Made by a program: the position numbers and the translations under genes. DNA of 64,000 bases, taken from contig NZ_PNLB01000010.1 of assembly GCF_013822795.1 (NCBI RefSeq), forward strand, positions 1-64,000, written 5' to 3'. The notes under the pieces were generated by a model, which ran no database searches, was not told the origin of the DNA, and worked only from the letters and a program-made list of their open reading frames with translations. The stretch comes from Phenylobacterium sp. Lineage in GTDB: Bacteria; Pseudomonadota; Alphaproteobacteria; Caulobacterales; Caulobacteraceae. Below are positions 1 to 10,505 of the stretch, piece by piece (within the stretch, counting starts at the first letter, position 1; each line of letters begins with the position of its first letter).

Positions 1-468
1 TTCAAGGAAGAGGACCTGCGCTACGAGCGCGTGGTGATCATGACGGACGCCGACGTCGACGGCGCCCACATCGCATCGCTGCTGATCACCTTCTTCTACC
101 GGACCATGCCGGACCTGATCCGTGCGGGGCGCCTCTATCTGGCTCTGCCGCCGCTCTATCGGATGAGCCACGGGGGCAAGACCATCTACGCCCGAGACGA
201 CGCCCACCGCGAAGAGTTGCTGGCGACCGAGTACAAGGGCAAGAAGCCCGAGATCGGCCGCTTCAAAGGCCTCGGCGAGATGATGCCTGGTCAGCTCAAG
301 GAGACCACCATGGATCCGGCCACACGGACCATGGCCCGTGTCACCCTGCCTCGCGCCGAAGAGACGGTCGAAGACCTGGTCGAGGCGCTGATGGGCCGCA
401 AGCCCGAGTTGCGCTTCCGCTTCATCCAGGAAAACGCCGAGTTCGCCGCCGACGATCTCGACGTCTAG
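1..468 (+). CDS. parE: DNA topoisomerase IV subunit B (ParE), C-terminal part, truncated by window edge
   Basis: In-frame from base 1 ([24 protein letters not shown]...); TOPRIM motif DADVDGAHI and C-terminal '[21 protein letters not shown]' typical of GyrB/ParE; ends [11 protein letters not shown]..., ParE-like. ParC is also in the window. Confidence 0.9.
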   Translation, partial: FKEEDLRYERVVIMTDADVDGAHIASLLITFFYRTMPDLIRAGRLYLALPPLYRMSHGGKTIYARDDAHREELLATEYKGKKPEIGRFKGLGEMMPGQLKETTMDPATRTMARVTLPRAEETVEDLVEALMGRKPELRFRFIQENAEFAADDLDV

Positions 469-747
469 GCGGGATCGGCGCGTCCAAGTCGGCCCTTCCG
501 CCGCGTTCCGGCGAGTTGGGAGCGGCGGCGTGACTGCTGTGCAAAGCGCTCCGGCCAGGCCGCGACGCGTCGGGCCCAGAGCACGACATGCGAGAAGCTT
601 CGACCTCCCCTTGAACTGCAAGGGGCAGAACGCGTTTGACTTGACGCTATGTCTCCGTATCTTCCGCGTCGCGCGACGATCGCCGTCTGCGCCGCCGCGG
701 TTCGCTAGCTCGTCTTCGGGCGAGCCCCCCGCCCCCATTGCTGCTGA

Positions 748-2334
748 ATGACCGAATTTTCCGAACTGGGCCTGTCGCCCGCGACGCTCCAGGCTGTTGC
801 CGACACCGGCTACACGACCGCTACTCCGATCCAGGCGCAGGCCATTCCTGTGGCCCTTCAGGGTCGCGACGTCCTCGGCATCGCTCAGACCGGCACCGGC
901 AAGACCGCGGCCTTCACGCTGCCGATGATTGATCGGCTGGCCGCCGGCCGGTCCAAGGCGCGGATGCCGCGCTCGTTGGTCATCGCCCCCACGCGCGAAC
1001 TGGCCGATCAGGTCGCCGCCTCGTTCGAGAAGTACGCCAAGGGCCAGAAGCGCACCTTGTCGTGGGCGCTGCTCATCGGCGGCGTTTCGTTCGGCGACCA
1101 GGAACTGAAGCTCGATCGTGGCGTGGACGTGCTGATCGCCACGCCGGGCCGCCTGCTCGACCACTTCGAACGCGGCAAGCTGCTGCTCACCGGCGTCCAG
1201 ATCATGGTCGTCGACGAAGCCGACCGCATGCTCGACATGGGCTTCATCCCGGACATCGAGCGCATCTTCAAGCTGACCCCGGCCAAGAAGCAGACGCTGT
1301 TCTTCTCGGCGACCATGCCGCCGGAGATCACCCGGCTGACCAAGCAGTTCCTCAACGATCCGCTGCGGATCGAAGTGGCGCGCCCGGCGACGACGGCCGA
1401 GACCATCTCGCAGCACATGATCAAGCTGCCGACCTCCGACCCGAAGGCCAAGCGCACCGCTCTGCGCATGCTGATCGAGCGCGCCAAGGTCGATACCGGC
1501 ATCGTGTTCTGCAACCGCAAATCCGAAGTCGATATCGTCGCCAAGTCGCTGAAGAAGCACGGCTTCGACGCTGGCGCCATCCACGGTGACCTCGACCAGG
1601 CGACGCGCATGCGCACCCTGGAGTCGTTCCGTAAGGGTGAACTGAAACTGCTCTGCGCCTCCGACGTAGCCGCCCGCGGCCTGGATATTCCGGCCGTCGG
1701 CCACGTCTTCAACTACGACGTCCCGCACCACGCCGACGACTACGTCCATCGTATCGGGCGGACCGGCCGCGCCGGCCGGACCGGCGAGGCGTACATGATC
1801 GTCACGCCCGCCGACGCCAAGAACATCGACAAGGTGCTCAAGCTCATCGGCAAGACCCCTGAAGAGGTCGTGCTAGAGGGCGTCGACTTCGCCGCCATCA
1901 AGGACGAACGCCGCGCCAGCGGCAGCGGCCGCGAACGTGGCGGCTCGCGCGAACGCGGCGGCCGGAGCGAGCGCGGTTCCCGCGAACGCTCGCGCCCGAT
2001 TGCGCCGCACGGCGAAGTCGCCTCGATGGAACCGGTCGTCGCCGCGCCTGCCAGCGAAGAAGGCCAGGCCGAGGCCCCCAAGCGCCGCAGCCGCGCACGT
2101 CCCGAACCCGCCGCCAAGGCCCAGCCGCCGAAGGCCGCTCCGCCCGCCCCGGCCCCCGTCGCCGCTGCGCCGGAACCCGCGCGTCGCGAGCGTTCCCGCC
2201 GCGACAACCGCGACGGCCGCGACGGCCGCGACCACCGAGACAACCGAGAAGACCGCGACAACGTCGTCGGCTTCGGATCGGACATCCCAGCATTCCTCCT
2301 GCGGGCCCCGCCGCGCAGTTCGACTACGGAATAG
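748..2334 (+). CDS. rhlE: DEAD-box ATP-dependent RNA helicase (RhlE-like) with RG/RD-rich C-terminal tail
   Basis: Q-motif, AQTGTGKT, PTRELADQ, VDEADRMLDMGF, SAT, HRIGRTGRAGR motifs; low-complexity tail ERGGSRERGG...DNRDGRDGRDHRDNRED. Confidence 0.93.
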   Translation: MTEFSELGLSPATLQAVADTGYTTATPIQAQAIPVALQGRDVLGIAQTGTGKTAAFTLPMIDRLAAGRSKARMPRSLVIAPTRELADQVAASFEKYAKGQKRTLSWALLIGGVSFGDQELKLDRGVDVLIATPGRLLDHFERGKLLLTGVQIMVVDEADRMLDMGFIPDIERIFKLTPAKKQTLFFSATMPPEITRLTKQFLNDPLRIEVARPATTAETISQHMIKLPTSDPKAKRTALRMLIERAKVDTGIVFCNRKSEVDIVAKSLKKHGFDAGAIHGDLDQATRMRTLESFRKGELKLLCASDVAARGLDIPAVGHVFNYDVPHHADDYVHRIGRTGRAGRTGEAYMIVTPADAKNIDKVLKLIGKTPEEVVLEGVDFAAIKDERRASGSGRERGGSRERGGRSERGSRERSRPIAPHGEVASMEPVVAAPASEEGQAEAPKRRSRARPEPAAKAQPPKAAPPAPAPVAAAPEPARRERSRRDNRDGRDGRDHRDNREDRDNVVGFGSDIPAFLLRAPPRSSTTE

Positions 2335-2445
2335 CTGAAAAGCCGAGTTTTTAACGGCTCGTTGGAATCTCGCTGGTAGTCTTCACCTCGGATACGAGCC
2401 GCTGCGGAAAAATCGCGGCGGTATCGGGGATTCGGGGAAGACAGA

Positions 2446-3501
2446 ATGTCGGGCGACATCGAAACCAAGCTGCGGGGTCCGGGCGCATATGCTCTGGCCA
2501 GGCAGACCATGGACGCCATGGAGGCGCACAAGGTCTGGCCGACAGCGGTCAACTTCGAGCTCTGGACACACTTCATCGCCGCCCCTGACAGCGCCCTGGG
2601 CCGCGAAATCGCCCGGATGCTCTCCACTGGCGAAGCGTTCACCGACACCGTCGCCGACGAACTCGCCGCCACTTATCTCCCGAAGGCGCGCCTCAACGAT
2701 CAGATCCGCGACGCCGGCGACGCCCTGACCAAGGAACTCGACGCGGTCAGCCGCGCCATCGAGACGGCGCAGAAGTCCAGCGAGGCCTATGGCGAGACCC
2801 TGGCCGACGCCTCCAAATCCCTCACCGCCGCCGGCAGCGCCCTTGACCTCAAGGCGACCGTCGAGACGCTGGTGAGCGCCACCAAGCGCGTTCAGCGCGA
2901 GAACAAGTCGCTTGAGCGCCGCCTCAGCGAATCCACCGACCAGGTCTCCAAGCTGCGCGATCACCTCGAGCAGGTCCGCCGCGAGGCGACGACCGACGGC
3001 CTGACCAACCTGGCCAACCGCAAGGCTTTCGACGAGGAGCTTGAGCGCGCCTGCTCCGACGCCGAGGAACAGGGACAAAGCCTGACCCTCGCGGTCATCG
3101 ACATCGACCACTTCAAGTCGTTCAACGACACCTGGGGTCACCAAACCGGCGATCAGGTCATCCGCTATGTGGCCAGCGTCATCGGCCGCGTCGGCGCCCC
3201 GCCGCGCTTCGCCGCCCGCTACGGCGGCGAGGAATTCGCCCTGATCTTCCCGCGCGAACGCGCCGAACTGGCCGCGATCGTCCTGGAAGAGATCCGCGAG
3301 GAGGTCTCCTCCCGGATGCTGAAGCGCCGCTCGACTAATGACGATCTCGGGGCGATCACCGTCTCCGCCGGTCTGGCCGAGCTGCGGGCCGGCGAGAGCG
3401 CCCATGGCCTGATGGAGCGCGCCGACAGCGCCCTCTACGTCTCCAAGCGCTCGGGCCGCAACCGTGTGACCAGCGCCGAGGCGGTGTCCGCGGCGGCCTG
3501 A
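2446..3501 (+). CDS. GGDEF-domain diguanylate cyclase
   Basis: TDGLTNLANRKAFD...DIDHFKSFNDTWGHQTGD...RYGGEEFALIF; intact GGEEF active-site motif. Confidence 0.93.
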   Translation: MSGDIETKLRGPGAYALARQTMDAMEAHKVWPTAVNFELWTHFIAAPDSALGREIARMLSTGEAFTDTVADELAATYLPKARLNDQIRDAGDALTKELDAVSRAIETAQKSSEAYGETLADASKSLTAAGSALDLKATVETLVSATKRVQRENKSLERRLSESTDQVSKLRDHLEQVRREATTDGLTNLANRKAFDEELERACSDAEEQGQSLTLAVIDIDHFKSFNDTWGHQTGDQVIRYVASVIGRVGAPPRFAARYGGEEFALIFPRERAELAAIVLEEIREEVSSRMLKRRSTNDDLGAITVSAGLAELRAGESAHGLMERADSALYVSKRSGRNRVTSAEAVSAAA

Positions 3502-3581
3502 GCCGCGGTCGATGTTTTTCCCCTAGCCTGACGCGGCGACATCCCTCTTTAAGTTCCGTCAGGACCTTGAGGGAGGACGCC

Positions 3582-4382
3582 ATGGCCTATTCGAAGATCA
3601 AAACTTCGGTCGCGGACGGGATCGGCGTCATCACGCTGGCGGACCCTGGCACGCTCAACGCCGCGGGCCTCGACCTCATGGACGAACTGCAGCAGGCCTT
3701 CGACGGCATGAAGGCCGACGCCTCCGTCCGCTGCGTGGTGCTGACCGGCGAAGGCCGCGGCTTCTGCTCGGGCGCCAACCTCTCCGGCCGCGGCGGGGCC
3801 GCCCCCGCCAACCCCGATCCGGAGGGACCAGACGCCGGCGCGGCGCTGGAAAGCGTCTACAATCCCTTCGTGAAGTCGCTCCGCGAATACCCCCTGCCGA
3901 TCGTCACCGCGGTGAACGGCGTGGCTGCAGGCGTCGGCTGCTCGCTGGCGCTGATGGGCGACATCATCGTCTGCGCCGAGAGCGCCTACTTCCTGCAGGC
4001 GTTCCGCCGCATCGGCCTGGTCCCCGACGGCGGCTCGACCTACCTGCTGCCGCGCCTGATCGGCAAGGCGCGCGCCATGGAGATGGCGTTGATGGGCGAG
4101 AAGGTGCCCGCCAAAACCGCCGTGGAATGGGGTCTGGCCAACCGCGTCGTGCCTGACGACCAGTTGATGGCCACGGCCATGGAGTTCGCCCAGAACCTCG
4201 CCACGGGACCGAAGGCCCTCGGCGCCATCCGCAAGCTGATGTGGGAGAGCCTGGACGCCGAATGGGCTGATCAGCTCCACGCCGAGCGCGTCGCACAAAA
4301 GCACGCGGGCCGGACCGAGGACAACCGCGAGGGCATCCTGGCCTTCCTTCAGAAGCGCCCGGCCCTGTTCAAGGGGCGCTGA
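3582..4382 (+). CDS. enoyl-CoA hydratase/isomerase family protein
   Basis: Crotonase fold motifs (GEGRGFCSGANLSG, GVAAGVGCSLALMGDI). Start placed at ATG 3582 behind GAGGGAGG. Confidence 0.92.
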   Translation: MAYSKIKTSVADGIGVITLADPGTLNAAGLDLMDELQQAFDGMKADASVRCVVLTGEGRGFCSGANLSGRGGAAPANPDPEGPDAGAALESVYNPFVKSLREYPLPIVTAVNGVAAGVGCSLALMGDIIVCAESAYFLQAFRRIGLVPDGGSTYLLPRLIGKARAMEMALMGEKVPAKTAVEWGLANRVVPDDQLMATAMEFAQNLATGPKALGAIRKLMWESLDAEWADQLHAERVAQKHAGRTEDNREGILAFLQKRPALFKGR

Positions 4383-5559
4383 CGGCGCTGCGGGCTTCCC
4401 GCCGACGCGACAGCGACTCCGAGGCCGCCACCGCGACCAGCAGGGTCGATGTCGCCACGCTGAGGAGCGCGGGCGTCAGGCCGGTCGCCAAGGGGGCCAA
4501 CACCGCCAGACCGATCAACCCGGCCAGATGCGATCGGGGGAACCGCTGCGTCGTGACCCGCCGAAACAGCAGGTCGCCGAACAGATAGAGCGCCGGGCCC
4601 GCCAGCAGCACCACGGCGCTCTTCACGTCCACATGTCCGTCCGGGTGGGCCAGAGCCAGTTCGTCGCCCACCGCGCTCACCACGACGCCGGCGATCAGCG
4701 GCAGATGGATGTAGGTGTAGGCCAGCCGAGCGATCCGCCCCGGATCGTCCGACCTCGCGAAATGTGTGCTGGCCCGTTCGGCGGCGGCGTCGAAATAGAT
4801 CCACCACATCGCCACGCTGGCGACGAACGAGGCCCCGAACGCGGTCACCACGCCGACGCTCATCGGCAACTCGGCGAAGGTGGCGCCGGTCACCAGCAGG
4901 GTTTCGCCCAGGGCGATGATTACGAACAGCGCGCAGCGTTCGGCCATGTGCGCGCCCTCGACGTCCCAGTCAGCCGTCGTCGAGCGCCCGAGGCCGGGCG
5001 TCCAAAAGCCCAGCGACGGCGACGAAAACTCGATCGCCACCGCCACGCCCCACAACGCCAGGCGCATGGCTCCCTCGGAAAGTCCGCCCGCGATCCAGAA
5101 CGCACCCGAGACAGTCAGCCAGGCGGTGATGCGCAGAAAGTTGCGATAATTCCGCTCATTGTGCCGCCTCAGGGCCCACAGCATGAACAGCGAGCGCCCC
5201 ACCTGCATGGCGACGAAGGCGCAGGCAAAGAGCATCCCCTTGTCCTCGAACGCCTCCGGCAGCGACGTCGTCATCAGCAGGCCGGCGAGCATCAGAGCCA
5301 GCATCAGCAGCCGCACGACCGGCTGCTCCGGGTCCATCCAGTTGGTGATCCAGCAGGTGAAGATCCACACCCACCATACCGCCAGGAACAGCAGGCCGGT
5401 CTCCAGCGCCCCCATCGGGGTCAGATGCTTGAGCAGCGAGTGCGACAGCTGGGTGATCGCGAACACGAACACCAGGTCGAAGAACAGCTCGATGAAAGTG
5501 ACCCGGTGATGCTCGTGCTCGTGTCGAGTCCGCTGGAGATCCTTCGTCGCGCCGAACAT
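4369..5559 (-). CDS. low temperature requirement protein A (LtrA) family membrane protein
   Basis: HHRVTFIELFFDLVFVFAITQLSH N-terminus is characteristic of LtrA; multiple TM segments. Confidence 0.88.
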   Translation of the reverse strand: MFGATKDLQRTRHEHEHHRVTFIELFFDLVFVFAITQLSHSLLKHLTPMGALETGLLFLAVWWVWIFTCWITNWMDPEQPVVRLLMLALMLAGLLMTTSLPEAFEDKGMLFACAFVAMQVGRSLFMLWALRRHNERNYRNFLRITAWLTVSGAFWIAGGLSEGAMRLALWGVAVAIEFSSPSLGFWTPGLGRSTTADWDVEGAHMAERCALFVIIALGETLLVTGATFAELPMSVGVVTAFGASFVASVAMWWIYFDAAAERASTHFARSDDPGRIARLAYTYIHLPLIAGVVVSAVGDELALAHPDGHVDVKSAVVLLAGPALYLFGDLLFRRVTTQRFPRSHLAGLIGLAVLAPLATGLTPALLSVATSTLLVAVAASESLSRRREARSAVSAP

Positions 5560-5656
5560 GGTCCCGCCCTCTCTGCAAGCCCGACCATCTAGGCATGAGA
5601 CACACCGTGGCGCTATCGCCTTGCCACCACGTTCTTACGCTGTAAATGTAACTTCT

Positions 5657-6325
5657 ATGCTCACGGTCCATCACCTGAACAATTCCCGCTCGCAACGCGT
5701 GCTCTGGCTGCTGGAGGAGTTGGGCGTCCCCTACGAGATCAAGCCCTATCAGCGCGACGCCGCGACCATGCTGGCGCCGCCTGAACTGCGGGCCGTCCAC
5801 CCGCTGGGCAAGTCGCCTGTGGTCACCGAGGGCGACCTGACGGTCGCCGAGACGGGAGCCATCGTCGAATGGATCATCGAGCGTCATGGCCAAGGCCGTC
5901 TCGCCCCCGCGCCGGGATCGCCTGAACGCCTGCGCTGGACCTACTGGCTCCACTATGCCGAGGGCTCGGCCATGCCGCCGCTGCTGCTGAAACTCGTGTT
6001 CGGTCGGCTGCCCGCCGGCGCCCCGTTCTTCCTGCGGGGCCTGGTCGGCTCGATCGCCGCCCGCGCCCAATCCAGCTTCGTCGACCCCAACCTGAAGACG
6101 CACTTCGACTATTGGGAATCCGAACTGGGCAAGTCGGAGTGGTTCGCCGGCCCTGAGTTCACCGCCGCCGATGTGATGATGAGCTTCCCAGTCGAGGCGG
6201 CCGCCGATCGCGCCGGCGCCCTGACCGGACGCCCTCGCCTCGCCGCCTTCCTGCAGAAGATCCACGCGCGCCCGGCCTATCGCCGCGCCCTCGAGCGCGG
6301 CGGGCCCTACGCCTACGCGACCTAG
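5657..6325 (+). CDS. glutathione S-transferase family protein
   Basis: MLTVHHLNNSRSQRVLWLLEELGVPYEIK...; thioredoxin-like GST N-domain; start at ATG 5657. Confidence 0.9.
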   Translation: MLTVHHLNNSRSQRVLWLLEELGVPYEIKPYQRDAATMLAPPELRAVHPLGKSPVVTEGDLTVAETGAIVEWIIERHGQGRLAPAPGSPERLRWTYWLHYAEGSAMPPLLLKLVFGRLPAGAPFFLRGLVGSIAARAQSSFVDPNLKTHFDYWESELGKSEWFAGPEFTAADVMMSFPVEAAADRAGALTGRPRLAAFLQKIHARPAYRRALERGGPYAYAT

Positions 6326-6723
6326 GCGTCGGCGGGCTTGGCCGGCTCGATGGTGACGCTCTCGCCGCAGCCGCAGGCGTCGGTCTCGTTCGGATTGCGG
6401 AACTGGAACTTGGCCGAGAGCTTGGTGGTCACGTAGTCGATCTCGGTGCCGACCAGGAACAGCACGGCCTTCGGCTCGATCAGAATCGTGACGCCCTTGT
6501 CCTCGACCACCTCGTCCAGCGGGTTGGCCGCTTCGGCGTACTCCAGGACGTATTCCTGACCAGCGCAGCCGCTGTTCTTCACACCGACCCGCAGGCCGGC
6601 ATACGGCTTCTCAGCCTTGGCCATGATGGCGCGCACGCGCTCGGCGGCCGCATCCGTCAGGGTGACGACCTTGGGCCGGGGGCGGCGCGCGCGAGGCGCA
6701 GGGGTCAGGTTCAGATCGCTCAT
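6322..6723 (-). CDS. sufA: HesB/IscA-type iron-sulfur assembly protein (SufA)
   Basis: C-terminal CGCGESV motif, G(L)RVGVKNSGCAGQEY; in suf operon. Confidence 0.92.
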   Translation of the reverse strand: MSDLNLTPAPRARRPRPKVVTLTDAAAERVRAIMAKAEKPYAGLRVGVKNSGCAGQEYVLEYAEAANPLDEVVEDKGVTILIEPKAVLFLVGTEIDYVTTKLSAKFQFRNPNETDACGCGESVTIEPAKPADA

Positions 6724-6741
6724 GCTCCCCTCCATATGGGG

Positions 6742-7116
6742 TCAGAACATGTTGAGTTGAAGCTTGGCCTCGTCGGACATCCGCGAGGAGTCCCACGGCG
6801 GATCGAAGACCAGCTCGACGGTCACGTTGCGGATGCCAGGGATCTCGCGCACCGCGTCCTGCACCCAGCCTGGCATTTCGCCGGCCACCGGGCATCCCGG
6901 CGCGGTCAGCGTCATGTCGATCGCCACGTCCTTGTCGTCGGAGACGTCGACCTTGTAGATCAGGCCCAGCTCGTAGATGTCGACCGGGATTTCCGGGTCG
7001 TACACCGTCTTCAGCTTCTCGATCAGCTGATCAGTCAGGGCGTCCAGCTCGGCTTGCGAAAGCGGCGTGGTCGCGGTCGGCTCGATGGAGGCGGCGTCGT
7101 CCATGTTCAAACTCAA
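6742..7116 (-). CDS. sufT: SUF system Fe-S assembly protein, DUF59/MIP18-like (SufT)
   Basis: YDPEIPVDIYELGLIYKV...TLTAPGCPVAGEMPG typical DUF59; suf operon. Confidence 0.9.
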   Translation of the reverse strand: MSLNMDDAASIEPTATTPLSQAELDALTDQLIEKLKTVYDPEIPVDIYELGLIYKVDVSDDKDVAIDMTLTAPGCPVAGEMPGWVQDAVREIPGIRNVTVELVFDPPWDSSRMSDEAKLQLNMF

Positions 7117-8327
7117 GCGAAAAAGGCCTGGGTGCGGGTCAGCGCGTCGACGAATGCGTCGGCCTCCCCTTCCGTATTATATAGGGCGAAGGAAGCTCTG
7201 GCGCTCGCAGTCAAGCAGAAACGCCGCATCAAGGGTTCGGCGCAGTGGGTTCCGGCCCGCACGGCGACGCCATAGCGGTCGAGGATCTGAGCCACGTCAT
7301 GGGCGTGCGCGCCGTCGACCGTAAAGGCCATGATCGCGCCCTTGCCCGGCGCCTCGCCGATCACGCGCAGCCAGTTGTAGCCCTTCAAGCCCTCGCGGAC
7401 GCGGGCATAGAGCCTGGCCTCGTGCTCGGCGGCGGCTTTGCGGTCGAGGGTGTTCAGCCACTCGATCGCCGCGCCAAGCCCGATCGCCTCGATGATCGGC
7501 GGCGTGCCGGCTTCGAACCGGTGCGGCGGGTCGGCATAGGTGATCGCCTCCAGCCGCACTTCGCCGATCATCTCGCCGCCGCCCTGGTAAGGCGGCAGCT
7601 CAGCCAGCGCCTCTTGTTTTCCGTAGAGCACGCCGATCCCGGTCGGGCCGTAGAGCTTGTGGCTGGAGAACACGTAGTAGTCGACGTCCAGCGCCTTCAC
7701 GTCGATGTCCAAGTGGACCACGCCCTGGCAGCCGTCGACCAGCACCTTGGCGCCGGCCGCATGCGCCATGCGCGCGATCTCGGCGACCGGATTGATCGTA
7801 CCCAGCACGTTCGACATCTGGGTCAGAGCCACGACCTTGGTCCGGTCGGTCAGCAGATCGGGGATCGCCGCCAGGTCCAGCGATCCGTCGTCCAGCACCG
7901 GCACGAACTTCAGCACCACGCCCTTGCGCTCACGCAGGAAATGCCACGGCACGATGTTGGCGTGATGCTCCATCACCGTCAGGAGGATTTCGTCCCCCTC
8001 GACCAGGCTCGCGCCCAGGCCGGAGGCCACCAGGTTGATCGCCTCGGTGCCGCCCTTGGTGAAGACGATCTCGTGCTCGCCGGCGTTAATGAACTTCGCC
8101 ACCGACTTCCGGGCCGCCTCGTAGGCGTCCGTCGTTTCGTTGGCCAGGGTGTGCAGGCCGCGGTGGACGTTGGAGTACGAGCCCTCCATCACAGCAGTCA
8201 TGGCGTCGATCACCGCCCGCGGCTTCTGGGCCGAGGCCGCGCTATCCAGATAGACCAGCGGCTTGCCGTTCACCTGGCGGCTTAGGATCGGGAACTGCGC
8301 CCGCACCGCTTCGACATCGAAGGCCAT
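7113..8327 (-). CDS. sufS: cysteine desulfurase SufS
   Basis: MAFDVEAVRAQFPILSRQVNGKPLVYLDSAASAQKP; FSSHKLYGPTGIGVLYGK PLP site; RAGTHCAEPLM. Confidence 0.95.
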   Translation of the reverse strand: MAFDVEAVRAQFPILSRQVNGKPLVYLDSAASAQKPRAVIDAMTAVMEGSYSNVHRGLHTLANETTDAYEAARKSVAKFINAGEHEIVFTKGGTEAINLVASGLGASLVEGDEILLTVMEHHANIVPWHFLRERKGVVLKFVPVLDDGSLDLAAIPDLLTDRTKVVALTQMSNVLGTINPVAEIARMAHAAGAKVLVDGCQGVVHLDIDVKALDVDYYVFSSHKLYGPTGIGVLYGKQEALAELPPYQGGGEMIGEVRLEAITYADPPHRFEAGTPPIIEAIGLGAAIEWLNTLDRKAAAEHEARLYARVREGLKGYNWLRVIGEAPGKGAIMAFTVDGAHAHDVAQILDRYGVAVRAGTHCAEPLMRRFCLTASARASFALYNTEGEADAFVDALTRTQAFFA

Positions 8328-8329
8328 GC

Positions 8330-9361
8330 TCAGACCTCCAGCCGCTGGGCGGCCCAGGCCTGCGCGGCCTCGCGCACGGCGTCGTGCTCGATGCGCTCGA
8401 TCACCTCGCCCACGAACGCCGCGGTCAGCAGCGCCCGCGCCAGGTCTTCCGGCATGCCCCGCTGTTCGGCATAGAACAGCGCGTCCTCATCGAGCGCGCC
8501 GACCGTATTGCCGTGCGCGCACTGCACGTCGTCGGCGAAGATCAGCAGCTCGGGCTTGGCGTCGATCTCGGCCTTGTCCGACAAGATCAGCGCGTGATGG
8601 CCCATGCGCGCGTCAGTGCGGTCGGCGCCCTCCGCCACGACGATGCGGCCCTGGAACACGCCGCGCGACTGGTCGCGCACCACGCCCTTGGTCAGCTGCG
8701 TGGTGGTCCCGTCGACGCCCTGATGCTCGACTACGGTCGTCAGGTCGGCGTTGTGCTGGCCTTCGAGCAGATAGGCGCCGTCCAGCCGAACCTGCGCGTG
8801 CGCGCCGGGATGGTTGACCCGTGTCTCGATCCGCTGGCGGCGCGCGCCATGGGTCAGCACAGTCTGGGCATAGGCGGCGTCCGCAGCCAACTCGACGCTG
8901 GCGTCCACCACCGACACGCCTTCGGCGTGATCGGCCGCGAAGACGATGCGCTCGACCTTCGCGCCCTTGGCCAGTCGAATGTTGACCGCAGTGTTGGCGA
9001 GATAGCCGCCGGCCGCGCTCTCATAGCTCTCGACCAGGGTCAACTTGGCGCCCTCGCCCACCGTCACCCAGAGCTCGGCGTTATGCGCACCGGCCTCGGC
9101 CGTGGACAGGAAACGCCACGCGACGAACTTCTCTTCACCGGCAGCGACCTCCAGGTCGCTGGAGCCGCGCCCATTGACCACGCCGACCACGATGTCGGGC
9201 TGGCCCGCGAGCGGGCTTTCCCATGCCCAGGCGCGCCCCTCGGGCGAGGCGGCTGGGATCTGGCGGATCAGGCCGCGCAGATCGGTCCAGCGCCAATCCT
9301 CGTCGCGCTTGCCAGGCAGCAGGCTGGCGTCGCCGGAGGTGATGGCCTCAGCGATGTTCAC
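8330..9361 (-). CDS. sufD: Fe-S cluster assembly protein SufD
   Basis: SufB/D family C-terminus (CAHGNTVGALDEDALFYAEQRGMPEDLARALLTAAFVGEVIE). Confidence 0.93.
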   Translation of the reverse strand: MNIAEAITSGDASLLPGKRDEDWRWTDLRGLIRQIPAASPEGRAWAWESPLAGQPDIVVGVVNGRGSSDLEVAAGEEKFVAWRFLSTAEAGAHNAELWVTVGEGAKLTLVESYESAAGGYLANTAVNIRLAKGAKVERIVFAADHAEGVSVVDASVELAADAAYAQTVLTHGARRQRIETRVNHPGAHAQVRLDGAYLLEGQHNADLTTVVEHQGVDGTTTQLTKGVVRDQSRGVFQGRIVVAEGADRTDARMGHHALILSDKAEIDAKPELLIFADDVQCAHGNTVGALDEDALFYAEQRGMPEDLARALLTAAFVGEVIERIEHDAVREAAQAWAAQRLEV

Positions 9362-10104
9362 GCGGCCCTCGCATACTTGTCGTAGCCTTCGCGCTCGAGC
9401 TCGAGCGCCAGCTCCGGCCCGCCGGATTCCACGATCCGCCCAGCCGACAGCACGTGCACGCGGTCGGGTTTGATGTAGTCGAGCAGCCGCTGGTAGTGGG
9501 TGATCACCAGCATGCCGCGGTCGGGCGAACGCATGGCGTTGACCCCGTCCGAGACGATCTTCAGCGCGTCGATGTCGAGGCCGGAATCGGTCTCGTCCAG
9601 GATCAGGAAACGCGGCGAAAGCATCGCCATTTGAAAGATTTCCATGCGCTTCTTCTCACCGCCCGAGAAGCCGACATTGAGCGCGCGCTTGAGCATGTCG
9701 AAGTCGATCTTCAGCGACGCGGCGGTCGCCTTGGCCAGCTTCAGGAACTCGGGCGCGCTCACTTCCGGCTCGCCGCGCGCCTTGCGCTGAGCGTTCATCG
9801 CGGTGCGGATGAAGGTCAGCGCCGGCACGCCCGGGATCTCCAGCGGATACTGGAACGACAGGAACATGCCCTTGGCCGCGCGCTCGGCTGGGTCCAGGCT
9901 TAGCAGATCCTCGCCGTTCAGGGTCGCGGTTCCGCCGGTGACGTCATAGCCGTCGCGGCCGGTCAGCACATAGGACAGCGTCGACTTGCCGGCGCCGTTC
10001 GGCCCCATGATCGCGTGCACCTCGCCGGCCGGAACCTCCAGCGACAGGCCCTTCAGGATCTCGTTGCCGTCGACTTCGGCGCGCAGATTGGAAATCGAAA
10101 GCAT
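9358..10104 (-). CDS. sufC: Fe-S cluster assembly ATPase SufC
   Basis: Walker A GPNGAGKST, FSGGEKKRMEIFQMAML, LDETDSGLDIDAL. Confidence 0.95.
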   Translation of the reverse strand: MLSISNLRAEVDGNEILKGLSLEVPAGEVHAIMGPNGAGKSTLSYVLTGRDGYDVTGGTATLNGEDLLSLDPAERAAKGMFLSFQYPLEIPGVPALTFIRTAMNAQRKARGEPEVSAPEFLKLAKATAASLKIDFDMLKRALNVGFSGGEKKRMEIFQMAMLSPRFLILDETDSGLDIDALKIVSDGVNAMRSPDRGMLVITHYQRLLDYIKPDRVHVLSAGRIVESGGPELALELEREGYDKYARAA

Positions 10105-10505
10105 CAGTCGGTCTCGTCGGCCAGGAACTGGGCCATCACATCAAGGGCTTCGCCGGGGGTGTTCACAAACTGCTGCTTGCGGGGCGCGGCGGTGGAGGTC
10201 GTCGCCGTGCGCTTGTCGGCCGAGCGCACATTGATGCTCCCGGATTCGAAGTACGCATCGATCAGGAAATCATCGTGGTTCAGCGTGACCGTGTAGCGAC
10301 GCAGGCCGAGCACCAAGCCCTTCTCGCGCAGGAAGCTCTCGTCTTCGGCGAGGGCGTCGTACAGCTGCTGCGCGCGCGCCAGGTCCTCTTCCTGCTGCTT
10401 GCGCTCGGCCTCCTCGCGGGCATGGCGGACCGCATCGCGGCGGGCGTGCTCGGCGTCGAAGGCGCGGCGAAGGGACATGGAGCGGGTCTCTGCTGGGTTA
10501 TTCAT
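10104..10505 (-). CDS. uncharacterised protein encoded within suf operon
   Basis: Open frame of 133 aa tightly packed between sufC and the next ORF, same strand, overlapping by a few bases; alternative start at about 10478. Confidence 0.7.
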   Translation of the reverse strand: MNNPAETRSMSLRRAFDAEHARRDAVRHAREEAERKQQEEDLARAQQLYDALAEDESFLREKGLVLGLRRYTVTLNHDDFLIDAYFESGSINVRSADKRTATTSTAAPRKQQFVNTPGEALDVMAQFLADETD

